Positions 1 to 6,943 of a DNA stretch of 8,661 nucleotides are shown piece after piece; positions within the stretch are counted from its first letter, which is position 1; each line of letters opens with the position of its first letter. Source of the stretch: Anaerobacillus sp. (GTDB lineage Bacteria > Bacillota > Bacilli > Bacillales > Anaerobacillaceae); assembly GCA_007118195.1 (NCBI GenBank), contig SKSA01000271.1, forward strand, positions 1 through 8,661, given 5' to 3'. The notes beneath the pieces were generated by a model that saw nothing but the letters and a program-made list of their open reading frames with translations, did not search any database and was not told the origin of the DNA. The position numbers and the translations under genes are program-made.

Positions 1-191
1 AGAACGTATGTGATAAAGTAGTCATGAACACTATAAAGAAGTTCATCTTTCGATTTAAAATAATGATAAAATGCTCCTTTGCTCACTCCACTCGTTTTAA
101 CGATTTTATCGACCGTCACTGCATGGTATCCATTCTGCTCAAAAAGTTGGAGTGCTACTTCTGTTAGTTTTTCTTTTGTATTTTCTGCCAT
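1..191 (-). CDS. TetR-family transcriptional regulator, N-terminal part (cut by window edge)
   Basis: This is the first 63 codons of a DNA-binding repressor; the ligand-binding C-terminal part lies beyond the left edge. It starts MAENTKEKLTEVALQLF and carries the classic TetR helix-turn-helix at about residues 25-46 (TVDKIVKTSGVSKGAFYHYF), followed by KSKDELL, the usual start of helix 4. The ATG at 191 has a good ribosome site (GGAGG, 7 nt upstream). It lies 83 bp downstream of the biotin carboxylase gene on the same strand with no terminator or promoter visible between them, so the two are probably cotranscribed. A palindrome of TetR-operator type (1811-1826) at the promoter of that unit suggests autoregulation (inference). 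In bacilli, TetR proteins beside biotin carboxylase genes often control acyl-CoA or branched-chain carbon catabolism, but the ligand cannot be read from this fragment. Confidence 0.88.
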   Translation of the reverse strand, partial: MAENTKEKLTEVALQLFEQNGYHAVTVDKIVKTSGVSKGAFYHYFKSKDELLYSVHDYFITYV

Positions 192-274
192 CAGATCGCC
201 TCCACTTTTTTTCTATTTTTATCTACAAGTTTTCGAGGATACTGCGAGCCAATTCTATTATAAAAAGTTCTTTC

Positions 275-1621
275 TTAAGATAAAATTGTGTTTTTCTCTA
301 AAAATTTTGTAGTGAAGTCTCCATTTATAAAGTCTTCATGTTCAAGCAGCGCCAAATGAAACGGTATCGTCGTTTCTACGCCTGAAATCATATACTCTTG
401 TAAGGCCCGCTTCATTCTAGCGATCGCTTCCTCACGTGTTTTCCCATGAACGATCAATTTTGCAATCATTGAGTCATAAAATGGCGGAATTGCATAACCT
501 TGATAAACAGCGCTGTCGACCCTTACTCCTAGTCCTCCTGGTGGTAGATATAATTCGATCTTCCCTGGAGATGGCATAAAGTTTTTCGCTGGGTTTTCCG
601 CGTTAATCCGACACTCGATCGACCATCCATTAATGACAATATCCTCTTGATTAATCGTTAATGGATAACCTGCAGCTACCATCATTTGTTCTTTTATTAA
701 ATCCACTCCTGTAACCATTTCTGTAACAGGGTGTTCAACTTGAATTCGTGTATTCATTTCCATAAAATAGAAGTTTTTATGTTTATCTAATAAAAATTCT
801 ACAGTTCCAGCGCCACAGTAGTTAACTGCTTTCGCTGCCTTTAGTGCTGCATCCCCCATTTGTTGTCGGAGAGATTCATCTAATGCTGGTGACGGTGCTT
901 CTTCAATTAGTTTTTGGTGACGTCTTTGAATAGAACAATCACGTTCCCCTAAGTGAATAACATTACCGTGTGAATCACCTAACACTTGGATTTCAACGTG
1001 ACGTGGTTCTTCAACATATTTCTCTAAATATACACCTGCATTACCGAAAGCAGTTTCAGCTTCTTGTTGGGCCATCGAGACCGCTTTTTGTAACTGAGCT
1101 TCAGTTTCAGCTACACGCATCCCTTTTCCGCCACCGCCTGCAGTAGCTTTAACAATGACTGGATAACCAATTTCACGAGCAGTTACTAATGCTTCGTCTA
1201 ATTCTTCAATAATTCCATCTGTCCCTGGTACAATCGGTACTCCAGCTGCCTTCATCGTGTCACGAGCTACAGCTTTCGCACCCATTTTAGAAATGGCCTC
1301 AGCTGAAGGGCCGATAAAGGTAATATTATACTCTCCACACATTTCGGCAAACTCCGCATTTTCAGCTAAAAAACCATAACCTGGATGGATCGCATCGCTA
1401 CCAGTAATCGTCGCTACACTTAATAAATTAATTTGTTTTAAGTAGCTTTCTTTTGATAGGTGAGGCCCAATGCAATAAGCTTCATCAGCTAGTTGAACGT
1501 GCAGGGCATCTTTGTCTGCTTGTGAATAAACAGCAACTGTTGCAATACCGAGTTCCTGACATGCGCGAATTATTCGTACAGCAATTTCACCACGATTGGC
1601 AATCAATACTTTTTTGAACAT
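275..1621 (-). CDS. accC: Biotin carboxylase (acetyl/acyl-CoA carboxylase subunit), AccC type
   Basis: The 448-residue product carboxylates the biotin of a carrier protein using ATP and bicarbonate, the first half-reaction of acetyl-CoA or acyl-CoA carboxylase. The length matches stand-alone AccC (about 450). The N-terminal biotin carboxylase domain begins [18 protein letters not shown]. The ATP-grasp region has K116, K158, the glycine-rich loop GGGGKGMR (162-169), H208, E275 and E288, and the catalytic stretch [10 protein letters not shown] (289-298, with R292 and E296). R338 lies in ECRINAE. No biotin-attachment domain is fused, so a separate carrier protein is needed. The ATG at 1621 follows a GAGGTGAAAGG ribosome site. 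There is no accB upstream, unlike the usual accBC operon of bacilli. With a TetR gene downstream, it is more likely a second, inducible copy (like B. subtilis yngH/accC2) for acyl-CoA metabolism. The family call is firm; the substrate of the whole enzyme is not known. Confidence 0.93.
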   Translation of the reverse strand: MFKKVLIANRGEIAVRIIRACQELGIATVAVYSQADKDALHVQLADEAYCIGPHLSKESYLKQINLLSVATITGSDAIHPGYGFLAENAEFAEMCGEYNITFIGPSAEAISKMGAKAVARDTMKAAGVPIVPGTDGIIEELDEALVTAREIGYPVIVKATAGGGGKGMRVAETEAQLQKAVSMAQQEAETAFGNAGVYLEKYVEEPRHVEIQVLGDSHGNVIHLGERDCSIQRRHQKLIEEAPSPALDESLRQQMGDAALKAAKAVNYCGAGTVEFLLDKHKNFYFMEMNTRIQVEHPVTEMVTGVDLIKEQMMVAAGYPLTINQEDIVINGWSIECRINAENPAKNFMPSPGKIELYLPPGGLGVRVDSAVYQGYAIPPFYDSMIAKLIVHGKTREEAIARMKRALQEYMISGVETTIPFHLALLEHEDFINGDFTTKFLEKNTILS

Positions 1622-1733
1622 CCTTTCACCTCATCTCATAATTAGAAAAGTGTAACCCCTTGAGCCTCAAGATACTTTTTGTAAAACTGCATAAAGTACT
1701 CAATGACGCAGTATCGGAGCTAGACACATTTCC

Positions 1734-1754
1734 AAGTTTGGAATTTCCAAACTT
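1734..1754. repeat. Perfect 10-bp inverted repeat in the accC leader
   Basis: AAGTTTGGAA and TTCCAAACTT are separated by one base. In RNA it would fold into a stem of 8-9 bp with a tiny loop, but no T-run follows on either strand, so it is not a terminator. The next bases on the minus strand (TGTCTAGCTCCG, 1727-1716) resemble the end of an intergenic repeat I recall from bacilli, so this may be one edge of a degraded repeat. A second small palindrome, CTTGAG-C-CTCAAG, lies at 1659-1671. Confidence 0.5.
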
Positions 1755-1810
1755 TCTTACTAATATTTATTGCGGTAAGAGCCTCACCTTTTCTTGTTGA
1801 CCTCACATTC

Positions 1811-1826
1811 GACCGACTAGTCAGTC
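1811..1826. promoter_or_regulatory. Predicted TetR-type operator
   Basis: GACCGACT followed directly by AGTCAGTC forms a 16-bp palindrome with 7 of 8 pairs matching. Its ACCGACTAGTC core resembles known TetR-family operators. It would lie at about +9 to +24 relative to the start predicted from the promoter at 1841-1869, where a bound repressor would block transcription. The regulator encoded at 1-191 is the obvious candidate to bind it (inference). Confidence 0.55.
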
Positions 1827-1840
1827 TATTACCTATCTGA

Positions 1841-1869
1841 ATTTTACGAAAATAATAAATTTTTGTCAA
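1841..1869 (-). promoter_or_regulatory. Predicted sigma-A promoter of the accC-tetR unit
   Basis: On the minus strand the -35 box is TTGACA (1869-1864), the spacer is 17 bp and the -10 box is TAAAAT (1846-1841). Transcription should begin near 1834, giving a leader of about 210 nt before accC. The promoter lies just past the chemoreceptor terminator and has a TetR-type palindrome immediately downstream, which supports it being a regulated promoter. Confidence 0.6.
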
Positions 1870-1900
1870 TACTAAATTAATCGAAAATTAAAATTTCGAA

Positions 1901-1923
1901 AACAAAAAACTGACCTTAGTCAG
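1901..1923 (-). terminator. Rho-independent terminator of the chemoreceptor gene
   Basis: Read on the minus strand, CTGAC-TAAG-GTCAG forms a 5-bp stem with a 4-nt loop (1923-1910), followed by TTTTTTG and TTTT. The gene's TAA stop codon (1918-1916) lies in the loop. The stem is short but the T-run is long. It isolates the chemoreceptor gene from the accC promoter next to it. Confidence 0.65.
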
Positions 1924-3910
1924 CTTTTTGTGTTTCATCTTTTTCGGTTTTGAATTGCCGGAGTAGTTGTTGTAATTCGTTTGCAAGAGTTGAAAGTCTA
2001 CTGGCGTCATTTGTAATATCAGTAACTGCACCCGCTTGATCACTACTAGCAGCACTTACTTCTTCATTACTAGCAGAAGCCTCTTCGGTTACTGCTGAAA
2101 TATTTTCCATTTGATTAGTAATATCATTACCAATATTTTTGAGTTTGTTAACCGCTACATTTATTTTTTGATTTTTTTCGAGCACTTCTTCTGCATAAGC
2201 AGCAATTTCTTCAAATGAAGATCCTGCTTGACGGACGGTTAACGTCGCCTCGTCAACTACTGAAGATCCCTTCAAAATAGCACTAACAGCTTTTTTGCTT
2301 TCCTCTTCTGTTTCTTTCACTAGTTTAGTAATCTCGATCGAAGATTCACTCGTTTCATTAGCTAATTTGCGAACCTCATTAGCTACTACTGAAAATCCTT
2401 TCCCATGTTCGCCAGCTCTTGCCGCTTCAATAGAGGCATTTAATGCTAGTAAATTCGTTTGATCAGCGATATTCGTGATAATATTAATAAAATTGCTAAT
2501 CTCTGTCGTTCTTTTGTCAAGTTTTTGGACAAGCTTCGTAGCTTCATTCACCGTAATATTAACCTCTTCCATTTTTAGAGCTGCATCATTTGCGTATAAT
2601 GTACCTTTCTCAGTTGTTTCCTTACTTTGAGTAGATGTAGCCATCACATCATTTGATGATGTCGAAATTTCTTCTAAAGCATTCATCATTACACCCATTT
2701 GCTGTGAAGTATCTAAAACTGAATCCGTAATTTCGTTAGAACCGTCAGCAACCTGTGATATTGTTTCACTAATTTGATCTGTTGATGCTTTAATTTCTTC
2801 ACTCGATTGTAAAAGTTCTTCAGATGAATGATTTAACGTTCCTGAAACGTTATTAATTTCTTTCAGTAATGCTTTAACCTTCTCAATCATCTCATTAAAA
2901 TTTGTGGCTAATTGACCTACCTCATCTTTAGAATGGTGCTCTGCATTAATCGTTAAGTCTCCCGAGGCTACCTGGGTCGTTAAATGCATTAACTTACGAA
3001 TTGGCCTAACTAACTTCCTCGCAAAAATAATAACAATAATAACTGCTAAAATTAATACGGCTACCGTCGTTAACACCATTATCAACCTAAGTTGTGCAAG
3101 TCCACCTGTCACTTCAGCAACCGGTGCTGAGATCACAAATCCCCATTGCATAGCTGGAATATTGGTATAAAAGGCATAGCTCTGATGGCCTTGATCATCA
3201 TAAATAATATTTCCCGTTTCTCCCTCAAGTGCCCATCTAGAAAAAGCAACGACCTCATCGCTTTCGGTGTCAAATAAACTTTCAGCCATGAGTAAACTTT
3301 CATCAGGATGAGCGATAATCGTTCCGTGATGGTCGAACAAATAGGAATAACCCATTTCTCCAATTTTAAAAGAGGTAACGAACTCTACTACATCATCAAT
3401 TGGTAACGTTACGATTAAAACCCCTTGAGTCGCTCCAAAATAATTAATAGGTGAGGCAATAACTACGACCGTTTCTCCACTCACACGAGAAACAAGTGGT
3501 TCTGAAATTGCCGTTTGCTGTGTTCCTAACACTTCATTAAAATACCCTCGATCAGTGACTCTTGCCTCAGCGCCTTCTGTAGAAATAGCATTTCCTCCTA
3601 CATCAGTAAAAAGCATCATTTCATAATCCCCTAATCGATCAAACTCTTGCTTCAAGTACGGCATGATTAACGATTCGTCCATCGTTTTTAAGGTTTCAGT
3701 ATTGGCTATCACTTCTATTTCTTTCATCTTTTCTTGAAAATAACTATTGATATCACTTTGCGCTCTTAGTAACTCAGCTTCTGTTTTCTCTAAAAACTCT
3801 GTTTCTAGCATCCCTTTAGCTATTTCATGATTTATGTATCCTACTAATAAAAGAGATAAAGCTAAAATTGGTATAATCACAGCTAGTAACTTTAATCGTA
3901 AACTTTTCAT
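1916..3910 (-). CDS. Methyl-accepting chemotaxis protein with extracellular dCache sensor
   Basis: This membrane chemoreceptor controls the CheA kinase and thus swimming direction. Numbered from the ATG at 3916, it has a first membrane helix (about 8-28), an extracellular double-Cache sensor (about 35-272; DRGYF...SEPLVS...VVVIASPI, then a membrane-proximal module with [15 protein letters not shown]), a second helix (about 277-299), HAMP (about 300-352) and a long signalling coiled coil. The conserved hairpin tip is about 485-520 ([24 protein letters not shown]). No C-terminal CheR-binding pentapeptide is seen. I chose the ATG at 3910 over the one at 3916, because AGGGGG is 7 nt from the former but only 1 nt from the latter; the product is then 664 residues. 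The gene stands alone between its own terminator and the hairpin at 4084-4128. The ligand is unknown. Nothing in the sensor shows that it detects arsenic, despite the neighbouring ars genes. Confidence 0.95.
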   Translation of the reverse strand: MKSLRLKLLAVIIPILALSLLLVGYINHEIAKGMLETEFLEKTEAELLRAQSDINSYFQEKMKEIEVIANTETLKTMDESLIMPYLKQEFDRLGDYEMMLFTDVGGNAISTEGAEARVTDRGYFNEVLGTQQTAISEPLVSRVSGETVVVIASPINYFGATQGVLIVTLPIDDVVEFVTSFKIGEMGYSYLFDHHGTIIAHPDESLLMAESLFDTESDEVVAFSRWALEGETGNIIYDDQGHQSYAFYTNIPAMQWGFVISAPVAEVTGGLAQLRLIMVLTTVAVLILAVIIVIIFARKLVRPIRKLMHLTTQVASGDLTINAEHHSKDEVGQLATNFNEMIEKVKALLKEINNVSGTLNHSSEELLQSSEEIKASTDQISETISQVADGSNEITDSVLDTSQQMGVMMNALEEISTSSNDVMATSTQSKETTEKGTLYANDAALKMEEVNITVNEATKLVQKLDKRTTEISNFINIITNIADQTNLLALNASIEAARAGEHGKGFSVVANEVRKLANETSESSIEITKLVKETEEESKKAVSAILKGSSVVDEATLTVRQAGSSFEEIAAYAEEVLEKNQKINVAVNKLKNIGNDITNQMENISAVTEEASASNEEVSAASSDQAGAVTDITNDASRLSTLANELQQLLRQFKTEKDETQKAD

Positions 3911-4010
3911 TACCATTCCCCCTATTATTTTTTATAAATTTCTTGTATGTTATAAATAATAATGGTTTTAAATAAACTAACCCTCACTTATCTTAATATT
4001 CTAATTTTCT

Positions 4011-4038
4011 ACTATAAATGTAAAGTGTTTTTTTACAA
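4011..4038 (-). promoter_or_regulatory. Possible promoter of the chemoreceptor gene
   Basis: On the minus strand TTGTAA (4038-4033), a 16-bp spacer and TATAGT (4016-4011) give a modest sigma-A-like match about 100 bp upstream of the start codon. I found no clear sigma-D (motility) promoter with GCCGATAT. In a region this AT-rich, such a match can occur by chance. Confidence 0.3.
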
Positions 4039-4083
4039 ATACATTCATGAGTGTCCCTCTAAACAAATAACTATTTACATACT

Positions 4084-4129
4084 AAAAGAGGAAGTCCATT
4101 ATTATTTCAATAATGATCTTCCTCTTTTT
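4084..4129 (-). terminator. Strong terminator-like hairpin after the arsR-acr3-arsC unit
   Basis: Eleven base pairs (AAAAGAGGAAG with CTTCCTCTTTT), a two-base mismatch, then seven more pairs enclose a 5-nt loop (4104-4108). A-runs and T-runs on the two sides let it act in either direction: CTCTTTTT follows on the plus strand and CTCTTTTAG on the minus strand. Given the gene order, its likely job is to stop minus-strand transcripts coming from arsC before they reach the chemoreceptor gene. Confidence 0.7.
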
Positions 4130-4146
4130 AAATTTAAAATTATTTT

Positions 4147-4262
4147 AATGAATTTCATAATCCTTATTTAACGCCACTAAGATGCTACATCTAGTTGAGT
4201 TAAATCGTTCTCAACTAGATGTAGATGGATGTGGCTAGTTTATTGGTATTATGGAATTCACT
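4147..4262 (-). repeat. Palindromic repeat, full copy 1 (downstream of arsC)
   Basis: Two 53-nt arms (4147-4199 and 4210-4262) surround a 10-nt centre. The inner 15 bp are perfect (CTACATCTAGTTGAG with its complement), and the outer ends match 13 of 15 (AATGAATTTCATAAT against AGTGAATTCCATAAT). The middle of each arm differs (CGCCACTAAGAT against TAGCCACATC), and that same asymmetry recurs in copy 2, showing a real repeat family. It ends 3 bp from the arsC stop codon. In RNA it would form a long hairpin that could protect the 3' end of the arsC message. It encodes nothing. Confidence 0.75.
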
Positions 4263-4265
4263 CAT

Positions 4266-4685
4266 TTATTTGCCTGTTTCTTTAAATGTTTTAATTCTTT
4301 CACCAATTTCATCACGAACACGTTGGAAAAATGTCCATTTTTCTTCGTCAGTTCCTTCTGCTTTAGCTGGATCATCAAAGCCCCAGTGAACTCGATCTTT
4401 ATTTTTCGGTGTTGCTGGACAAACATCGTTTGCATGACCACAAAGCGTGACTACTAAATCTGCTTTTTCTAAAATTTCTGGGTCAATCATATCAGACGTT
4501 TGGTTAGTTATATCAATATCTATTTCCTTCATTGCCTTGACGGCATTGGGATTTACACCATGCGCTTCAATCCCAGCAGAATACACATCCCATTCGTCTC
4601 CTAAATAATGATGACCGAACCCTTCTGCCATTTGACTACGGCATGAATTTCCTGTACATAAAAAATAAATTGTTTTTTTAGACAT
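4266..4685 (-). CDS. arsC: Arsenate reductase, thioredoxin-coupled (low-molecular-weight phosphatase fold)
   Basis: It reduces arsenate to arsenite in the cytoplasm so that the Acr3 pump can export it; oxidised enzyme is restored by thioredoxin. The 139-residue product matches the length of the Bacillus/Staphylococcus ArsC class. The phosphate-loop motif CTGNSCRS holds the attacking C10 (with C15), and C82 and C89 form the redox relay (LCGHANDVC). The general-acid aspartate lies in WGFDDPA (D104/D105). I chose the ATG at 4685, giving [12 protein letters not shown], because it aligns with family starts. An ATG six bases upstream (4691) is also possible; AAGGAG lies 10 nt and 4 nt away respectively. 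The open frame extends back to 4871, but that extension runs through the repeat at 4709-4796 and into the end of acr3, so it is not coding. It is the last gene of the arsR-acr3-arsC unit, 155 bp after acr3. Confidence 0.97.
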   Translation of the reverse strand: MSKKTIYFLCTGNSCRSQMAEGFGHHYLGDEWDVYSAGIEAHGVNPNAVKAMKEIDIDITNQTSDMIDPEILEKADLVVTLCGHANDVCPATPKNKDRVHWGFDDPAKAEGTDEEKWTFFQRVRDEIGERIKTFKETGK

Positions 4686-4708
4686 ATTCATAAATCTCCT
4701 TATTAGTG

Positions 4709-4796
4709 AGTTAATTTCATAATTACCAAAAATGAGCCACATCACGCAACTATATATTGATCTTAGTGGCGAGAATAATGAATTATGAAATTCATT
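4709..4796 (+). repeat. Palindromic repeat, full copy 2 (between acr3 and arsC)
   Basis: This is the same family as 4147-4262 but in the opposite orientation. Its right end, read on the minus strand (4796-4760), matches 4147-4183 at about 31 of 37 positions, including AATGAATTTCATAAT and CGCCACTAAGAT exactly. Its left end carries ATTTCATAATTACCAA and GAGCCACATC, like the other arm of copy 1. The centre is TATATAT. A TGAGT at each edge (4707-4711 and 4796-4800) could be a target-site duplication. It ends just before the arsC ribosome site (about 4697-4702). Confidence 0.72.
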
Positions 4797-4840
4797 GAGT
4801 AAATAAAATTTGCAGTTATAAAAATAATGATGGTGATTAT

Positions 4841-5914
4841 TTACTTTGCTATTTTCGGTTCTGGGAACCAATGTCGTGTGTTGTTTGCGATTTTAACTAA
4901 ATAAAGCATTAACGGAACTTCAACAAGGACACCAACAACTGTTACTAAAGTTGCTCCTGAATTTAAACCAAATAACGCAATCGCAACAGCAACCGCTAAT
5001 TCAAAAAAGTTACTCGTTCCAATCATTGCTGCTGGTGCTGCAACTTTATGTTCAAGTCGCCATTTTTTTGCCCAATAGTAAGCAATAATAAAAATAACGA
5101 ACGTTTGAATGATTAATGGAACAGCAATAAGTCCAATATGAAATGGATTTTTTAAAATGACCTCTCCTTGAAATGAGAAAATAATCACGAGTGTCAGCAA
5201 AAGACCAACAATGGTAAATTTGCCTGCTCTTTTTAAATAAACTTGTTCAAACCATTCAATCCCTTTTTTCTTTATTAAAATAACCCTCGAAAGATAACCA
5301 GCAACTAGTGGTACTACAATAAAGAGCACGACTGATAAAAGAACGGTCTCATAAGGGACGACAACATTATTAATACGAAGCAAGAACATTACGATCGGCC
5401 CGTAGGCGAAAATTAAAATAATATCGTTGACAGAGACTTGAATGAGCGTATAACTAGCATCTCCCCTTGTTAAATAACTCCAAACGAAAACCATCGCTGT
5501 ACATGGAGCCGCTCCTAAAAGTACAGCCCCCGCAATATATTCAGTCGCTAAGTTACCAGAAATAAAGGGTGCAAAAATCACTTTAAAAAACAACCAAGCA
5601 AAGAAAAACATGGTAAATGGCTTGATTAACCAGTTTACAACTAACGTAACGATTAACCCTTTTGGCTTTTTCCCCGCATTGACAATACTCGTAAAATCAA
5701 TTTGAGCCATCATCGGATAAATCATTAACCAGATTAAGATCGCTACTGGAATAGAAACTTGAGCATACTCAAACTTACTTAACGTTTCAGGAACAGCAGG
5801 TAACCATTGCCCTACAGCAACACCCACAATTATACAAAGGGCAACCCAAACCGTTAAATACCGTTCAAAAAAACCAATTCCTTCTCCTTTTTTTTCTGTA
5901 GTTTCATTTGTCAA
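4841..5914 (-). CDS. acr3: Arsenite efflux permease, Acr3 family
   Basis: This inner-membrane carrier expels arsenite. About ten hydrophobic segments run from the first ([20 protein letters not shown]) to the last ([17 protein letters not shown]). Two Acr3 hallmarks are visible: the conserved cysteine in [13 protein letters not shown] and the conserved glutamate in [12 protein letters not shown]. The bile-acid/arsenite transporter fold is distinct from ArsB. The longest frame opens with GTG at 5923, but that codon overlaps the ribosome site itself (AAGGGAGTGA). The TTG at 5914 has ideal spacing (8 nt), so I chose it, giving 357 residues (360 from the GTG). It follows arsR by 18 bp in one operon. 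ArsD and ArsA encoded divergently suggest the pump can be energised by the ArsA ATPase, an arrangement known from some Firmicutes although ArsA is classically paired with ArsB. The function is firm; the exact start is less so. Confidence 0.95.
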   Translation of the reverse strand: MTNETTEKKGEGIGFFERYLTVWVALCIIVGVAVGQWLPAVPETLSKFEYAQVSIPVAILIWLMIYPMMAQIDFTSIVNAGKKPKGLIVTLVVNWLIKPFTMFFFAWLFFKVIFAPFISGNLATEYIAGAVLLGAAPCTAMVFVWSYLTRGDASYTLIQVSVNDIILIFAYGPIVMFLLRINNVVVPYETVLLSVVLFIVVPLVAGYLSRVILIKKKGIEWFEQVYLKRAGKFTIVGLLLTLVIIFSFQGEVILKNPFHIGLIAVPLIIQTFVIFIIAYYWAKKWRLEHKVAAPAAMIGTSNFFELAVAVAIALFGLNSGATLVTVVGVLVEVPLMLYLVKIANNTRHWFPEPKIAK

Positions 5915-5932
5915 TTCTCTCACTCCCTTAGT

Positions 5933-6271
5933 TTAATCACAAATGATCTTTTTCCCTAATTTCTCTAATTGTAGTAATTTTTCTTCTTGACTAGGAATTT
6001 GTTGAAGGACCGAGGCGATCGCAGGGTAAAATTCATTTTCTTTATTTAGTGAATAAAAAATCCATTGGCCTTTTCTCTTTTCTGTTACAATGTTTTTATC
6101 TCTTAGTTTACGAACATGTTGACTAATCGAAGGTTGACTCATATCCAAAAGTTCAACGAACTCACAAACACAACACTCTCTTTCGTTTAACAAACTAACA
6201 ATGGTTAATCTCGTCTTATCTCCTAACAATTTCAATATAGTTGCCATCTTCTCAATTGGGATTTTTTCCAT
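5933..6271 (-). CDS. arsR: Arsenic-responsive repressor, ArsR/SmtB family
   Basis: This dimeric winged-helix repressor leaves DNA when it binds arsenite or antimonite. The 112-residue product has the metal site ECCVCE (C33, C34, C36), equivalent to the CVC motif at the DNA-binding helix of E. coli ArsR, with an extra adjacent cysteine. The recognition helix is about 45-62 (SQPSISQHVRKLRDKNIV), followed by the wing KRKGQWIFYSL. I chose the ATG at 6271, preceded by GAGGGAG at 8 nt, which gives the usual family length. The upstream ATG at 6331 would begin between the operator and the predicted transcription start and adds 20 unlike residues. It is the first gene of arsR-acr3-arsC, and its promoter contains a matching operator, so it is almost certainly autoregulated. 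Confidence 0.96.
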   Translation of the reverse strand: MEKIPIEKMATILKLLGDKTRLTIVSLLNERECCVCEFVELLDMSQPSISQHVRKLRDKNIVTEKRKGQWIFYSLNKENEFYPAIASVLQQIPSQEEKLLQLEKLGKKIICD

Positions 6272-6329
6272 TCGCAACACTCCCTCATAAAATTTAGATT
6301 CTAACTTGTAATTTCTAATTTCCCTTATC

Positions 6330-6357
6330 ATTATATAAGTATATGCTTATATGTCAA
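6330..6357 (-). promoter_or_regulatory. Consensus promoter of the arsR-acr3-arsC operon
   Basis: On the minus strand a perfect TTGACA (6357-6352) and a perfect TATAAT (6335-6330) are separated by 16 bp. Transcription should start near 6323, about 50 nt before the arsR start codon. The ArsR operator fills the spacer. Confidence 0.8.
6332..6353. promoter_or_regulatory. Predicted ArsR operator
   Basis: TATATAAG-TATATG-CTTATATG is an inverted repeat with 8-bp arms (7 of 8 matching) and a 6-bp spacer, the AT-rich type bound by ArsR/SmtB repressors. It lies between the -35 and -10 boxes of the arsR promoter, so bound ArsR would exclude RNA polymerase. A single extra half-site, CTTATATA, occurs at 6436-6443 near the arsD promoter. 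Confidence 0.72.
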
Positions 6358-6379
6358 TAAAAAATATGTTAAACTAATG

Positions 6380-6440
6380 TTAAGTTAAACTGCTCTCCAC
6401 TAGATTTTACTAATTTATTGGTATTATGAAATTCACTTAT
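6380..6440 (-). repeat. Palindromic repeat, partial copy 3 (upstream of arsD)
   Basis: This stretch matches the centre and right arm of copy 1 read on the same strand. GTTAAGTTAAACTGCTCTCC corresponds to GTTGAGTTAAATCGTTCTCA, and TTTATTGGTATTATGAAATT corresponds to 4239-4258 with one change. About 10 bp between the two blocks are missing relative to copy 1. The other arm is absent; the ArsR operator and arsR promoter lie there instead, so the copy is truncated. Confidence 0.65.
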
Positions 6441-6445
6441 ATAAA
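6418..6445 (+). promoter_or_regulatory. Possible promoter of arsDA
   Basis: TTGGTA (6418-6423), a 16-bp spacer and TATAAA (6440-6445) give a moderate sigma-A match about 40 bp before the arsD start codon. The -35 box lies inside partial repeat copy 3, and an ArsR half-site (CTTATATA, 6436-6443) overlaps the -10 box. No full second operator is seen, so how arsDA is controlled is uncertain; ArsR bound at 6332-6353 may act on both directions. Confidence 0.42.
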
Positions 6446-6485
6446 AGCTATTTTTAATCAAAATAAATATAAAGGAGTTTTTTAA

Positions 6486-6848
6486 ATGAAGAAAAAAATT
6501 GAAATTTTTGATCCTGCTTTATGCTGTCCAACTGGAGTTTGTGGCCCGGATGTAGATCCTGAGCTTACTCGAATTGCTAGAGATGTAGCCACTCTTAAAA
6601 ATAAAGGATATGACATTACGAGACATAACTTAGGTCAAAATGCTGAACCATATGTTTTAAACAATGAAATTAACATGCTGATGGAAGCTGAAGGGGTAGA
6701 TGCCTTGCCAGCAACAGTCGTTGACGGAAAAGTAATCAAAACTCATAACTACCCAACAAAAACAGAACTAGCTTCATGGTTAAATATTGATGTTAGCGAA
6801 CTCGAAGTGAAAAAACCTTCTTTAACCATAGATTTGAAAACGGAGTAG
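6486..6848 (+). CDS. arsD: Arsenite metallochaperone ArsD
   Basis: This 120-residue cytoplasmic protein carries arsenite to the ArsA ATPase and raises its affinity for the metalloid; some ArsD proteins also act as weak repressors. The beginning is typical: KIEIFDPALCCPTGVCGPDVDP, with C13, C14 and C19 matching the three arsenite-binding cysteines known in E. coli ArsD (C12, C13, C18). A thioredoxin-like body follows, with EGVDALPATVVDGKV. Extra vicinal cysteine pairs near the C-terminus, present in some plasmid ArsD proteins, are absent. The ATG at 6486 follows AAAGGAG with 8 nt spacing. It is transcribed divergently from arsR and precedes arsA, its partner, by 134 bp. Confidence 0.96.
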   Translation: MKKKIEIFDPALCCPTGVCGPDVDPELTRIARDVATLKNKGYDITRHNLGQNAEPYVLNNEINMLMEAEGVDALPATVVDGKVIKTHNYPTKTELASWLNIDVSELEVKKPSLTIDLKTE

Positions 6849-6850
6849 TT

Positions 6851-6871
6851 TGAGTGTTGAGTGTTGAGTTG
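6851..6871 (+). repeat. Short tandem repeat after arsD (7-bp unit, about 2.7 copies)
   Basis: TGAGTGT TGAGTGT TGAGTTG follows the arsD stop codon directly. The last two units also form the left arm of the hairpin at 6859-6938. Confidence 0.5.
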
Positions 6872-6943
6872 ATGAAAGTATCGCTCTGGAGAAAAATCGG
6901 TAAGTGCTTCGGAGGGATGTTGCCCAACTTCAAGACTCTTTTT
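6859..6943 (+). terminator. Large terminator-like hairpin between arsD and arsA
   Basis: The outer stem pairs 6859-6871 (GAGTGTTGAGTTG) with 6925-6938 (CAACTTCAAGACTC), with one mismatch and one bulge. An inner stem pairs 6879-6891 with 6907-6919 (12 of 13, counting G-U pairs). TTTTT follows at once (6939-6943), then TTTTTTT at about 6949-6955. It could lower read-through into arsA, or it could be a palindromic intergenic repeat that happens to lie here. No second promoter for arsA is evident after it. Confidence 0.45.

Larger units (their letters stand above)
3911..4265. other. Non-coding stretch between the chemoreceptor and arsC
   Basis: These 355 bp are very AT-rich and hold no credible gene. 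They contain, from left to right, the chemoreceptor's ribosome site and possible promoter, a strong terminator-like hairpin (4084-4128), and a large palindromic repeat (4147-4262) that ends just after the arsC stop codon. Open frames here run through the hairpins and lack ribosome sites. Confidence 0.7.

Noticed and set aside
79..312. Plus-strand 77-codon open frame
   Set aside because: It is antisense to the start of the TetR gene and the end of accC, both of which are clear; its protein is low-complexity.
1622..1834. Riboswitch or T-box in the accC leader
   Set aside because: I could not match any known riboswitch core or T-box motif, and there is no terminator hairpin before the ribosome site.
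3962..4171. Plus-strand 69-codon open frame upstream of the chemoreceptor
   Set aside because: It runs straight through the hairpin at 4084-4128, has no ribosome site, and is low-complexity hydrophobic and AT-driven sequence.
4686..4871. N-terminal extension of the arsC frame to 4871
   Set aside because: It crosses the palindromic repeat and overlaps the end of acr3. Family members begin at [17 protein letters not shown], and a ribosome site lies just before 4691/4685.
6272..6331. Twenty-residue N-terminal extension of ArsR
   Set aside because: The ATG at 6331 lies inside the promoter -10 box, upstream of the predicted transcription start, while the ATG at 6271 has a good ribosome site and gives the usual length.
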